Shown here piece by piece: positions 51,926 through 61,140 of a stretch of 64,000 nucleotides of DNA. The notes beneath the pieces were generated by a model that was not told the DNA's origin, searched no databases, and was given only the letters and a program-made list of their open reading frames with translations. Within the stretch, counting starts at the first letter, position 1. Every line of letters starts with the position of its first letter. The stretch is from Lachnospiraceae bacterium. Its GTDB lineage: Bacteria; Bacillota; Clostridia; Lachnospirales; Lachnospiraceae. The DNA lies in assembly GCA_016281335.1 (NCBI GenBank), contig JAEEIK010000097.1, forward strand, positions 1 to 64,000, written 5' to 3'. Made by a program: the position numbers and the translations under genes.

Positions 51926-54900
51926 TTACTTGGTGATATCAACAGCCTTCCTGCTACCCTTGAAGTTCTGTCCCGCAAGAGCCGTTACCTCGGCTTTCTT
52001 TCCTGCCGCATTCGTAACCTTAATGGTAAAGCTCTTGGCTGCCTTCTTAGCGCTGAAGGTATAAGTCTTGGCCTTCTTGAGCCCGGGTACCTTTACCTTT
52101 ATCTTAAGGCTCTTAAGCTTCTTAATGCTTCCGTCCTCTTTAAGCTGGAGTTCTCCGTTCTTAAATGCCGCTTTCAGCACCACGCTTTCCACTGTCTTGC
52201 TGTCGCTGAGGTTCACGGGAACTATGTCAAACTTATAAGGATTATCCTTAAACTTCTGGTTGAGCTCTTTGATCATGCTCTGCAGAGCTTTCTTGTTATC
52301 GCCCTTTATTTTAGCTTTCTTGGCCACCTTAGCATTTAGCTTAAGTTTTACATAGAAGCTTCCCTTGGTGTTGACATTCTTATCCTTGCTTATCACATAA
52401 GTGGTGCTTATAAGTTTTTTGAAGTCCACATCTTTGTTTAAATCCTTGATCGCTTTATCCAGTCCCGAAATATTGACTTTAGCGATCTCGCCATCACTTA
52501 CAAGCACTGCCAGCTGTGCCTTGGTTATCTTTTTGCCTGTCCAGTTCACTGCCGCAGGATAAGTAATATCGACCTTTACGGTGACATCAGCATCATTGAT
52601 CTTAGTGGTCTTGTTTTCCGAAACTTTTATCGGCTTAGCTGTGTCAGGCTGTACATCATCCTGATTATTCAGTTCCTCATCTTCAGGCGTAATGTCTTGC
52701 GGCTTCTTAACGGTCACTTCACAGCTTGCCTCATGTTTACCGTCCTGTGAAACAGCCTTGATCACAGCCTTTCCTTCTTTGAGGCCGGTTACTTTACCGT
52801 TTGCTACTCTTGCTATCGTATCATCCGATGAAGACCAGCTGACTGTCTTATTCGATGCATTTTCAGGCGCGTATGTAACTTTAAGGGTAATATTTCCACC
52901 TATGGCTACTACCGCAGAAGTTCTGTCTAACTTTATGCCTGTTAATGATACACCTCCGACTATGACATGGCAGCTTGCTTTCAGACCGCCATCCACGGCC
53001 GTCGCTGTAATGTCCGCTTCGCCCACTCCGACAGCAGTCACATTTCCATATTCGCTGACTGTGGCCACGTTCTCATTACTGCTTGACCAGGTAACATCCT
53101 GATTGCTGGCATATCTCGGTTCTATAGTGTAATATAACCATTTCTTTTGACCGGCCTGAAGGTTAATGCTCTCGTATTCCAGACTGATGCTCTTTATCGG
53201 ATTGTATATCTTCGTGTTAAAGTGGAATACAAAAACATCCATCCCATTATCATCAGGCGAATTAAGTACTCCGCTAAATTCAATGTAATCCCAGTCCTCT
53301 CTGTCCCCGACATAATATATATCTTTAAGACAAAGAGGAAACGCTGTCCAATCTAATTTTCTCATATAGCCGGGAATTGTAATGCTCGTCATAGCAGTTC
53401 CGCTAAACACACAATATTTTAATTCTTCCAATTCGTAAGGAAGACGTACATCGGCAAGTTTACTGCAGTATTCAAACGCGCTTTCACCAATATTTTTTAA
53501 TTCGTTTGGCAGGACAATGCTTTCTATACCTGTGCAATATCTAAAAGCGGATTTTTCTATCTTATACAGGCCCTCAGGCAGTATGATTTCAGTCAGGCCT
53601 TCACAGCGGCCAAATGCTAAATATTCAATAGTGTTAACACTTTCCGGTACTGTAAAGCTTCCTTTTTTGCCGCCCGGGCAGGCAAGCAGTTTAGTTTTGT
53701 CCTTATTATATAGTACGCCATCTACTGTCAGATAAGTGGCATTTTCATCAGCCACAATAATATCTGTCAGGCTTTCACAGTAATAAAAAGCAGCTTCACC
53801 GATAGTTTTAACCCCTGCCGGTATAGTTATCTTTGTCAGCAGCTTGCATGCATGAAAAGCCTCCTTATCAATATCCGTTACACTATCGGGAACCACATAG
53901 TTTCCGGATATAGTTGCCGGAACCTTTATAAGCTTTGTTTTACTTCTGTTATATAATACACCGTCTATTGAAGTAAAATACTGATTTGCAGGATCAACAT
54001 TAATAGCTGTCAGGCTGTCACACCATTGAAAAGCAGACGAGCCGATTGTTTTTACCTTGCTTGGTATATCAATGCTTTTTAATTTGCTGCAACTCTGGAA
54101 AGCCTGGCTTCCTATACCTGTCAGGCTGAGGGGCAGCTCTATTTCTTCCATATTTACACATTCACTGAATAATAAAAGTGATATACTGGTTACTCCCTCT
54201 TCTATCACTGCCTTCTTAACATCTTCAGCTTTCCAGCGATGTTCCATGGAAGTTTTGAAATAACTCACATTGCCCTTGCCACTGATCACCAAAAGACCAT
54301 CATCATAAAGAACCCATTCTCCGTCACTTCCTCTGTCATCCATTCCCCATATGCTCATATCTTTCATGCAATGAAGCACAACGCCTTCGGGCAAGTTATA
54401 TCCCATAGCATCCCATTGTTCTCTGGTTCCCTTGTAAAAGATTTCCTTCAAGTTTTCAGGGAATACATACGATCCCAAAGCTGTCACTGATGCAGGAATA
54501 ATAATACTCTCTAAGAAGTCGCAGCTGGTAAACGCATTATCCCCTATGCTTTTTACACTTTCAGGAATAATTACATCAGTCAGACTGATGCATCCTTCAA
54601 ACGCTGAAACGCCAATCCCTGTTATACAGTTTCCTATAACAATCTTTTTTATTTTAGGTAATTGGGTCCACCATGGCCTATTACTGATTATCCCGTTTCC
54701 GCTTACATTCAGCAGGCCGTTACTGTATAAGGTCCAATCCCCGCTATAATTCCAGGTTCCTTCTTTTAAAATATAATGGATGACATCCTCGGGCAGATCA
54801 TATCCCAGGCTCTCCCATTGTTCTTTAGTTCCGTCAAAGAATACATCAGTCAGTTTATCGCAATACTTGAACGCATCCTTTCCGATACTTGTTACAGTAG

Positions 54901-55549
54901 AAGGGATCGTGATACTTTCAAGATTTGAGCAACCGTAAAATGCATTTTCCCCAATGCTTGTTATATTTTCTGAGATCGTAACATTGATCAGATTATCACA
55001 ATCATAATATGTATAATCTTCTATGCTTGTTACCTTGGGAAGTACAGGAACTTCCCAGATTTTGCATTTATAAAAAGCATATTTCCCGATACTTTCTACA
55101 CTGTCAGGTATAGAAATTTCTTCTAATCTGATACAATCACTAAAAGCATAATCACCTATACTGGTAACTTTACTTGGTATTATTATACTTTTTAATTTAC
55201 TGTCACCACTGAAAGCGCCATAATCTATGATGGTCACGCTTTCGGGTATAGTAATGCTGGTCACATTATTAAGATTATCGAGAGAATCCTTACCAATCTT
55301 CGTAATTCCGTCTTCTATTACTATTTTATTAACATTGTTAAAAAAATTCGTTGTGTTGAATGCATCTGTGATTTCCCCTGTACCGCTTATGGTGAGCGTA
55401 CCGTCAGCCAGCGTCCAGGTCGCATTATCCCCGCAGCTTCCGCTTGTCTCGGCCCGTACCTCCATAGTCATGTCAGGAACCGGGAATGCTCCCAGCACCA
55501 TAGATAGCGTCAATACTAATGACAATACCATCTTTCTTAATCTTTCCAT
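51926..55549 (-). CDS. secreted BspA-type leucine-rich repeat protein with BIG2 domains and shared C-terminal module
   Basis: A 1207-residue surface protein. Start 55549 is chosen for GAGGAGG upstream and the signal peptide MERLRKMVLSLVLTLSM; a TTG eight codons upstream is rejected. Two LRR_5/BspA arrays (about 50-270 and 300-780) show units such as ITSIGENAFYGCSNLESITIP. Two BIG2 domains follow (about 790-960; WSSSNENVATVSEYGNV, WSSSDDTIARVANGKV), then a linker with VSENK. The C-terminal region (from about 990) has a distant copy of the 20.1/21.3 kb module: FYVKLKLN, KKALQSMIKELNQKF, FDIVPVNLSD. BspA-like proteins often bind host or plant surfaces, but the ligand is unknown. The repeat half is more AT-rich than the tail. 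Confidence 0.9.
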   Translation of the reverse strand: MERLRKMVLSLVLTLSMVLGAFPVPDMTMEVRAETSGSCGDNATWTLADGTLTISGTGEITDAFNTTNFFNNVNKIVIEDGITKIGKDSLDNLNNVTSITIPESVTIIDYGAFSGDSKLKSIIIPSKVTSIGDYAFSDCIRLEEISIPDSVESIGKYAFYKCKIWEVPVLPKVTSIEDYTYYDCDNLINVTISENITSIGENAFYGCSNLESITIPSTVTSIGKDAFKYCDKLTDVFFDGTKEQWESLGYDLPEDVIHYILKEGTWNYSGDWTLYSNGLLNVSGNGIISNRPWWTQLPKIKKIVIGNCITGIGVSAFEGCISLTDVIIPESVKSIGDNAFTSCDFLESIIIPASVTALGSYVFPENLKEIFYKGTREQWDAMGYNLPEGVVLHCMKDMSIWGMDDRGSDGEWVLYDDGLLVISGKGNVSYFKTSMEHRWKAEDVKKAVIEEGVTSISLLLFSECVNMEEIELPLSLTGIGSQAFQSCSKLKSIDIPSKVKTIGSSAFQWCDSLTAINVDPANQYFTSIDGVLYNRSKTKLIKVPATISGNYVVPDSVTDIDKEAFHACKLLTKITIPAGVKTIGEAAFYYCESLTDIIVADENATYLTVDGVLYNKDKTKLLACPGGKKGSFTVPESVNTIEYLAFGRCEGLTEIILPEGLYKIEKSAFRYCTGIESIVLPNELKNIGESAFEYCSKLADVRLPYELEELKYCVFSGTAMTSITIPGYMRKLDWTAFPLCLKDIYYVGDREDWDYIEFSGVLNSPDDNGMDVFVFHFNTKIYNPIKSISLEYESINLQAGQKKWLYYTIEPRYASNQDVTWSSSNENVATVSEYGNVTAVGVGEADITATAVDGGLKASCHVIVGGVSLTGIKLDRTSAVVAIGGNITLKVTYAPENASNKTVSWSSSDDTIARVANGKVTGLKEGKAVIKAVSQDGKHEASCEVTVKKPQDITPEDEELNNQDDVQPDTAKPIKVSENKTTKINDADVTVKVDITYPAAVNWTGKKITKAQLAVLVSDGEIAKVNISGLDKAIKDLNKDVDFKKLISTTYVISKDKNVNTKGSFYVKLKLNAKVAKKAKIKGDNKKALQSMIKELNQKFKDNPYKFDIVPVNLSDSKTVESVVLKAAFKNGELQLKEDGSIKKLKSLKIKVKVPGLKKAKTYTFSAKKAAKSFTIKVTNAAGKKAEVTALAGQNFKGSRKAVDITK

Positions 55550-55590
55550 CTTGATCGCCTCCTCAGGAATCAATAAAAATTTTCAGCTAT

Positions 55591-55619
55591 ATATTAGCAC
55601 AGACAGTGATACTTTTCCA
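55591..55619 (-). promoter_or_regulatory. promoter of the leucine-rich repeat protein gene
   Basis: Minus strand: TGGAAA (55614-55619), 17-base spacer, TAATAT (55591-55596) with TGC extension before the -10. Confidence 0.65.
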
Positions 55620-55630
55620 CTTATTAGTAT

Positions 55631-55663
55631 ATAAAAAACCGCCCCGGTCAAAACCCGGGGCGG
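55631..55663 (-). terminator. terminator after the vWFA protein gene
   Basis: 9-bp GC-rich stem CCGCCCCGG/CCGGGGCGG (55639-55647 with 55655-55663), followed on the minus strand by TTTTTTATATAC. Confidence 0.93.
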
Positions 55664-55682
55664 CCGCCTTTAACAGCTCTTA

Positions 55683-58600
55683 TTACTTAACTTTTACCTT
55701 GATCTTACTGTATTCTTTTCCTGCTACATAGAGATGAGCGACGGTTGAGCCCTTAGCCGTACCCTTGAACACTATCTCACCCTTAACAGGATCGATCTCT
55801 GCCTCGGCAAAGTCTGCATTCTCAAGTATTACGCTGTATTCACCGAGCGCTGCATTGAAATTCTTGATCTTAACATTTGCAGTGCTGCCTGCCTTTACCT
55901 TAACTGACTTCTTGGCTGCCTCAGGCATTGTTACCGTGTAGGTCTTCTTTACGGTTGTCTTGCCGAAGGTAGCTGAGATCTTGACTTTACCGTTCTTAAG
56001 TACAGTCATTTCTCCGGTCTTGGGATCCACGCTGATGATCTTCTTATTGGAGCTCTTAAACTTCGTGCTCTCAGCCATTCTGGATCCGGTGATCAGTTCT
56101 TTGACATTAAGCTTCTCGCCTATGGTATCAAAGCTTCTGTCTGCCAGGCCTACGTTCTCTACACGTACTACATAGGCTTTCTCTGTGCCATCCTTTAATA
56201 CAGCCTTTACTGTAACGGTACCCTTTGCCTTACCCTTTACTGTACAGGACTTTGCTGATTTCTTGGCGCTGATGATATCCTTATAACCATCCTGGAACTC
56301 CCAGCTCTTAACCTTTGCTCCGGGCTTAAGGACTACAGAGCCCTTAACGATAATGGTATCCGTAGGATAAGCGCTGACTGCAAGTTCTATGGAAGCGGCA
56401 GCCTTTTCATTGGAAGCGCTCTTAACCGTGATTGTTGCCTTTCCCTGACCTACTGCCACTACGGTACCTGCAGTAACCGTAGCTACCTTTTCATTGCTGC
56501 TGGTCCATACCAGGCTCTTATCTGTAGCGGTTGCAGGCGCTACCGTAGCGCTGAGTGTTATTGTATCGCCTGCGATCAGTTCGCCTATTTCCGCCTTATC
56601 CAGTGTTACTGCGGTAACAGGAACATCCCACTTAGCGTAAAGTATGGTCTTTCCTCTTACTATATCCGCATCGAAATCCCATGCTTCTGTGCAAGCAGCA
56701 TCCTTATACCAGCCTGCAAATGAGAAGCCTTCCTTTGTAGGATCTGCAGGTTTCACGAGCTTCTGTCCCAGAAGTCGCTTCTGTACTGCTACAGCGGATC
56801 CGCCGTTAGTCTCGAAGGTTACGCTGATCTCATTTGAAAGAGCCGCATCCTTGGAACCTATTACATAGGTTGAGCAGTGGGTGATATTGTAAGTAGCAAC
56901 ACCACCGGCAACATTTACCTTTCCGCCTGTAGGTTCAAGCTTGTTGCTTGCTTCATTAAAGTAGTACAGATCATATACGCCGTCTTTGATAAGGTCGCTG
57001 ACGAAGCCTATCTCTGCAGTTCCCGGAAGCACACCGCTGTTTGTGAAAGTCATGGGCAGATAAGCTTTGAAGCCATCAGCTGCTGCGAGCGCTCCGGCTC
57101 CCGATTCGGGATTCAGAGCTATCGCATAATCTGAAATAGTCTTGGTCGGATCGTTGATCGCTGTTCCCACAAATCTCCAGGAATATGAAAGATCACCTAT
57201 AAGATCCATGAATTCAAAGCCTATGACCTTATCCTTATCCTTTATAGTTTCATAAATAGTCTTCTGGTCATCAGCATCAACTTTTGTAGTCTCAGTGGCA
57301 TCCGTTACCAGTCTGAATTCCTTAAGGGCATCATTGTCGAGATAAGTGATCAGGTCTTTACTGTCGCAGCTCTCCAGACTGTTACCGCTGATAACGCTCT
57401 TGCTTACAGTGAATTCAAAGGAAGCAGTATAACCACCATCCTTGGAGATAGCGATTACCTTGGTCTTGCCAACCTTTATACCTTTGATCGCCAGCTTATT
57501 CGCATCAGTGCTTACTACTCTGGCAATTTCAGGATTAACTACACGCCATACCACATCCTTATTGCTTGCGTTTGCAGGCTCTATCGAAGGCACGAAATTC
57601 CTTGTTCTGCCCAGAGGCACCGTAAGGTCTCCGCCCAGATCAATGCTTGTTACCGGCACGAAGTTGGGATCGATATAATGTCTTTCTGCCGCTTCTACTA
57701 TTTCATAGGAGAACCTGTCCATTCCTCTGGCAAAGTCATCATTCAGATTAAGAAGCGTTCCGCCGGTCCTGCTTGCCAAATCTGCGTAAGTCTTATATTC
57801 ATTTTTGCCAGTTATTGCAGTTACGGCAATACCCTTCTTTTCCAGCATATCAATAAGCTCAGCCATATCCGTAAGGCCGTGTATGTTGTCATTCTTATAA
57901 TCTGCATCGGTTATAAGGAAAGCAAACTTAGCTGCTGCTGAGTTGAAGTTATAAATATCATCAAATACAAGATTTCCCAGAGCATCTACAGCACATTCGG
58001 GAGTATCTCCGCCGTCATCTGCTTTAAGGTTTTTCTGAATAACTTCTTTCAGATCTTCGGCTTCGCTGTTATCAAACCATACACTGTCATCTTTATTCCT
58101 GAATACTATGGTCGGATCCGCGCCATTTGTCTCTGTAATATCCTCGTATGCGATCAGCGACATACGGAGATTTGCATGTGTTGCAGTTATCCTGTCAACA
58201 AACTTCAAAAGATTATCACGGACGCCGTCGATAGCATCCTGCATTGACCCTGTTACATCAACTACAAATACCAGGTTGATAGTCTTGCCTGTTAAATCAA
58301 ATTTATCAAGAGATAAAGTTGCCAGCTCGGGAATCTTTCTTGTGACAGTAACCTTGTATCTGCCGCCTTTTCCGACACATGTACAATTCAGAGCCACCTT
58401 TTCCCCTGATTTCATGTAATAAGCCTTAAAAAAGTTCTTTCCGTCATAACTGTCATCATCAGCTTTGGAAGTATTATGATATCTTAAAGTTAATTTCGGA
58501 TCTATATCTCCACAGTCAGATGAATAGAAATAATATAAACCTGCATCGATTGCTGTAAAGGTAAAGTTTTCACTTGAATATACCTCCACAGGCACATCTT

Positions 58601-59960
58601 CCGTCAGAGCATCGGCATAAGTATAATAATCATCAAGATAGTTACCCATCGTTACAGTTGCCATACACTCCATGCCCTTATAACTGAAAGTCGCATTATA
58701 TTCTTGCCCGATGATATTCCACTCGGAAAAATCAGTTTTATCAAGGGATACTTCTTCCAATACACTGGAGCTCATAGCGACACCGGTGGCACCGCCCTGA
58801 TATACATAACGGAAATCTAAAGTATCATTAAAATCTTCTGCAGTGAATACATAATACTCATCTGCTGTTCCTTTATTTACAAATTTGCCATAATGGTAGC
58901 CGTAGTTAACGGTCGCTTTAGTCTCGCCTTCCTTCAGGGTTGTCGTTATACCTGTTACCTTTCCGACCGACACATTAAGTAACAGTTCTTCTCCATATGC
59001 ATCATAAGCATAAGACAGACCTGCTTCACCATAATTATATGCAAAATAATAGGTGCCCGGGTCTAATTCAAGAACACTTCCGTTGTATACTTCATCGAGA
59101 TGCTTACCATTTACATCGAGCAGATTTGCATATACCGTATTGTAGTCGTTTTCTCCCTTGTATGCGCTGACAGCATACAAGCCCTTTGCGGGAACATCAA
59201 GTTTTATCAGTTTGTCATAGTAGAACGCATTTACATCAGTGACCGGATATGTCTGTACCTCACCTGTCACAACAGCATTTACTGCATTCTCAGATACTTT
59301 ACTAAAAAGATCGACTTTGATTACTTTGATCTTTGTTCCCCTATATTCTTCTGTAGAATAATGCTGAACTTTGATAAAAATATCATCTTCTTCAGACAGT
59401 GATACAAGTTCGTATTTTTTTATCTTCAATTCAGACCTTTTGTTATTATCAGGTGTCTTGTATTTCGCACTTTCAGCAGCCTTTGCGCTATTACTGCTTA
59501 TATCAACGGAATTATAGACATATGTAGTTTCCTCAACGTCATTACTTAGCAATACTGCATAATTACCGCTGATACCATTTACCCTGAAATACTTATTTGA
59601 TGTTTCCGTCCAATCAATTTCGGTCCATTCCGCTCCTACTGTCAGTTCGGTTATTTCTACATCCTTGGGCAGAGTTATCTTTGTAACAGACCGCATTTCC
59701 TCTTCCTGAACACTGATATCTTCAGGTTCAGTTTCTTCTTCCTCACAGAATGCTTCTTCAGCATTAGCATTTTCCCGGACATTCTGCATCTGATCCTGCC
59801 CAGAATACTCATCCTGCTGTTGGTTCTGCTGCTGTTGCTGCCCCTGATCGATTACATCATCAGGCGCTGCCCATGCCACAGCAGGCATTGACTGGAAGAC
59901 CATTGTAATGCTTAACAGCACCGTCAAAAGTCTTCTTCTCAGCTTGTTTGATAAGCTCAT
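55683..59960 (-). CDS. giant secreted von Willebrand A domain protein with InlB-like and BIG2 domains
   Basis: A 1425-residue surface protein. Signal peptide about 1-32 (MPAVAWA), then a Gln-rich run and an acidic linker. Residues about 90-550 are beta-rich and of no family I recognise. The vWFA domain (about 560-765) has the metal site D568-x-T570-x-S572 (VVDVTGSM), with T in place of the usual first Ser, and DGGDTPECAVDAL. A BIG2 domain follows, then a sandwich-like region, an InlB repeat (EGFSFAGWYKDAACTEAW), another BIG2 (WTSSNEKVATVTAG) and lysine-rich Ig-like strands to the end. Probable adhesin or matrix-binding protein; the ligand is unknown. Confidence 0.88.
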   Translation of the reverse strand: MSLSNKLRRRLLTVLLSITMVFQSMPAVAWAAPDDVIDQGQQQQQNQQQDEYSGQDQMQNVRENANAEEAFCEEEETEPEDISVQEEEMRSVTKITLPKDVEITELTVGAEWTEIDWTETSNKYFRVNGISGNYAVLLSNDVEETTYVYNSVDISSNSAKAAESAKYKTPDNNKRSELKIKKYELVSLSEEDDIFIKVQHYSTEEYRGTKIKVIKVDLFSKVSENAVNAVVTGEVQTYPVTDVNAFYYDKLIKLDVPAKGLYAVSAYKGENDYNTVYANLLDVNGKHLDEVYNGSVLELDPGTYYFAYNYGEAGLSYAYDAYGEELLLNVSVGKVTGITTTLKEGETKATVNYGYHYGKFVNKGTADEYYVFTAEDFNDTLDFRYVYQGGATGVAMSSSVLEEVSLDKTDFSEWNIIGQEYNATFSYKGMECMATVTMGNYLDDYYTYADALTEDVPVEVYSSENFTFTAIDAGLYYFYSSDCGDIDPKLTLRYHNTSKADDDSYDGKNFFKAYYMKSGEKVALNCTCVGKGGRYKVTVTRKIPELATLSLDKFDLTGKTINLVFVVDVTGSMQDAIDGVRDNLLKFVDRITATHANLRMSLIAYEDITETNGADPTIVFRNKDDSVWFDNSEAEDLKEVIQKNLKADDGGDTPECAVDALGNLVFDDIYNFNSAAAKFAFLITDADYKNDNIHGLTDMAELIDMLEKKGIAVTAITGKNEYKTYADLASRTGGTLLNLNDDFARGMDRFSYEIVEAAERHYIDPNFVPVTSIDLGGDLTVPLGRTRNFVPSIEPANASNKDVVWRVVNPEIARVVSTDANKLAIKGIKVGKTKVIAISKDGGYTASFEFTVSKSVISGNSLESCDSKDLITYLDNDALKEFRLVTDATETTKVDADDQKTIYETIKDKDKVIGFEFMDLIGDLSYSWRFVGTAINDPTKTISDYAIALNPESGAGALAAADGFKAYLPMTFTNSGVLPGTAEIGFVSDLIKDGVYDLYYFNEASNKLEPTGGKVNVAGGVATYNITHCSTYVIGSKDAALSNEISVTFETNGGSAVAVQKRLLGQKLVKPADPTKEGFSFAGWYKDAACTEAWDFDADIVRGKTILYAKWDVPVTAVTLDKAEIGELIAGDTITLSATVAPATATDKSLVWTSSNEKVATVTAGTVVAVGQGKATITVKSASNEKAAASIELAVSAYPTDTIIVKGSVVLKPGAKVKSWEFQDGYKDIISAKKSAKSCTVKGKAKGTVTVKAVLKDGTEKAYVVRVENVGLADRSFDTIGEKLNVKELITGSRMAESTKFKSSNKKIISVDPKTGEMTVLKNGKVKISATFGKTTVKKTYTVTMPEAAKKSVKVKAGSTANVKIKNFNAALGEYSVILENADFAEAEIDPVKGEIVFKGTAKGSTVAHLYVAGKEYSKIKVKVK

Positions 59961-60030
59961 GACATTTCCCTCCTCTTATTGTTGTTTAGCCTTTGTGTAG
60001 TGCTTATTTCACACTCCACACACCATTAAT

Positions 60031-60059
60031 ATTGTACCTCAATTTGTACAGTTTTACAA
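60031..60059 (-). promoter_or_regulatory. promoter of the vWFA protein gene
   Basis: Minus strand: TTGTAA (60054-60059), 17-base spacer, TACAAT (60031-60036). Confidence 0.8.
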
Positions 60060-60095
60060 TATGCTTTTATAGTCAAAACGGTTCGTGATATCTCC

Positions 60096-60282
60096 GCACC
60101 GTTCGTGAAGCATTAAGCCCCTGCTAAATCGCTCCGCTGCTAAGCTCAATCTTCGCAGCAAAAGCATCAGCCTGTTCGAAACCGTTTTTGCTTCGCAAAA
60201 AGTTTCTCTCATGCTGATTTCTGCTCGATCTTGCTAAGCGCTACGCTAAGTCGCAGTGGCTTTAATGCTTCCCGCCCGGTGC
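60096..60282. repeat. 187-bp foldback (MITE-like) element
   Basis: A long imperfect palindrome. Ends pair as GCACCG (60096) with CGGTGC (60277-60282); further in, GAAGCATTAAGCCC pairs with GGCTTTAATGCTTC, and the centre is a perfect TTTTTGC/GCAAAAA hairpin near 60190-60206. No ORF is inside. The rest of the gap (60283-60460) holds nothing recognisable. It sits just upstream of the vWFA promoter. Confidence 0.75.
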
Positions 60283-60460
60283 TGTTCATCAATTGATTCT
60301 GGTAATAAAAAAATTATAGTGAATTATGAAAAATGACTGTAATTCGGCATAAGATCATGGAAATTACAGGTACAGCTTTCTTCTGATCAATTATGCGGAG
60401 CTGCAAGTATAGACATAAAAGAGTTTTTATAAATGAGATAACAGCTGGCCAATACTGCAA

Positions 60461-60495
60461 ATAAACAAAAAAACAGCCGGTCCGAAGACCGGCTG
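60461..60495 (-). terminator. terminator after the pilin gene
   Basis: Perfect 9-bp stem CAGCCGGTC/GACCGGCTG with a CGAA loop (60474-60495), followed on the minus strand by seven T. Confidence 0.95.
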
Positions 60496-60515
60496 AATAC
60501 TAATCTTAAATTGTA

Positions 60516-60989
60516 TTAGGTTGTAGGAACCTGAATTGTATATACCTTCAATCCGGTTGTAGCCGGTGCAGTATCAATCCAATCAGTACCGTCAAAATAT
60601 ACTGTTCCTGTTGCATCAGTATACTCTACATATGTAATTGTATAAGCATCGTGCTGTTCTTTTTTGGTCTTAGAATCATCATATTCTTTTGCACCAACCT
60701 TAAGGGTTGTCCATTTAAGAGAAGGCTTATCTGCTGTACTCTCAATATTTTCACAATGCTTCTTGTCCTCTATTGCAGTAGGCTTTGCTTCTTTGGAGCC
60801 ATATATACTTGACATCTCAGCCTGAGCAGCTATCATAGCACTTCTTGCATTAAGTACGATCTGCTTATTTCTAGCATTGTCGATATATCCGAGCAGTGCC
60901 GGTACAAGGATAGCAGCCAGGATAGCAAGGATAACCAGTACCACGATGAGTTCTACGAGTGTGAAACCTTTGTTCTTCTTATTTTTCAT
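60516..60989 (-). CDS. type IV pilin-like/pseudopilin protein
   Basis: A 157-residue protein with a class III signal: basic MKNKKNKG cleaved before FTLVELIVVLVILAILAA, with the E at +5 typical of type IV pilins and pseudopilins. The 120-residue globular part is Lys/Asp/Thr-rich. No prepilin peptidase, ATPase or other pilus genes are in the window, so it is an orphan here. It has its own promoter and terminator and would be highly expressed if the strong GGAGGAAATG context is used. Confidence 0.9.
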   Translation of the reverse strand: MKNKKNKGFTLVELIVVLVILAILAAILVPALLGYIDNARNKQIVLNARSAMIAAQAEMSSIYGSKEAKPTAIEDKKHCENIESTADKPSLKWTTLKVGAKEYDDSKTKKEQHDAYTITYVEYTDATGTVYFDGTDWIDTAPATTGLKVYTIQVPTT

Positions 60990-61076
60990 TGATCATTTCC
61001 TCCTTGATTTTTGATCCCGGGCCCGCATTTGCTCCCCGGTTCTTTTCGTATCTGATAAATATATCGACACAATCTG

Positions 61077-61105
61077 ATTATACTTTAGTACTAAATTAAA
61101 TGCAA
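61077..61105 (-). promoter_or_regulatory. pilin gene promoter
   Basis: Minus strand: TTGCAT (61100-61105), 17-base spacer, TATAAT (61077-61082). A GC-rich palindromic stretch (about 61017-61042) lies in the roughly 80-base leader. Confidence 0.8.
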
Positions 61106-61140
61106 TCCCCTATATTTTTTTATACACCCTGCACAAAACA

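Noticed and set aside
53150-55400. DNA tandem repeat array
   Set aside because: Periodicity comes from leucine-rich repeat coding units, which vary at the DNA level.
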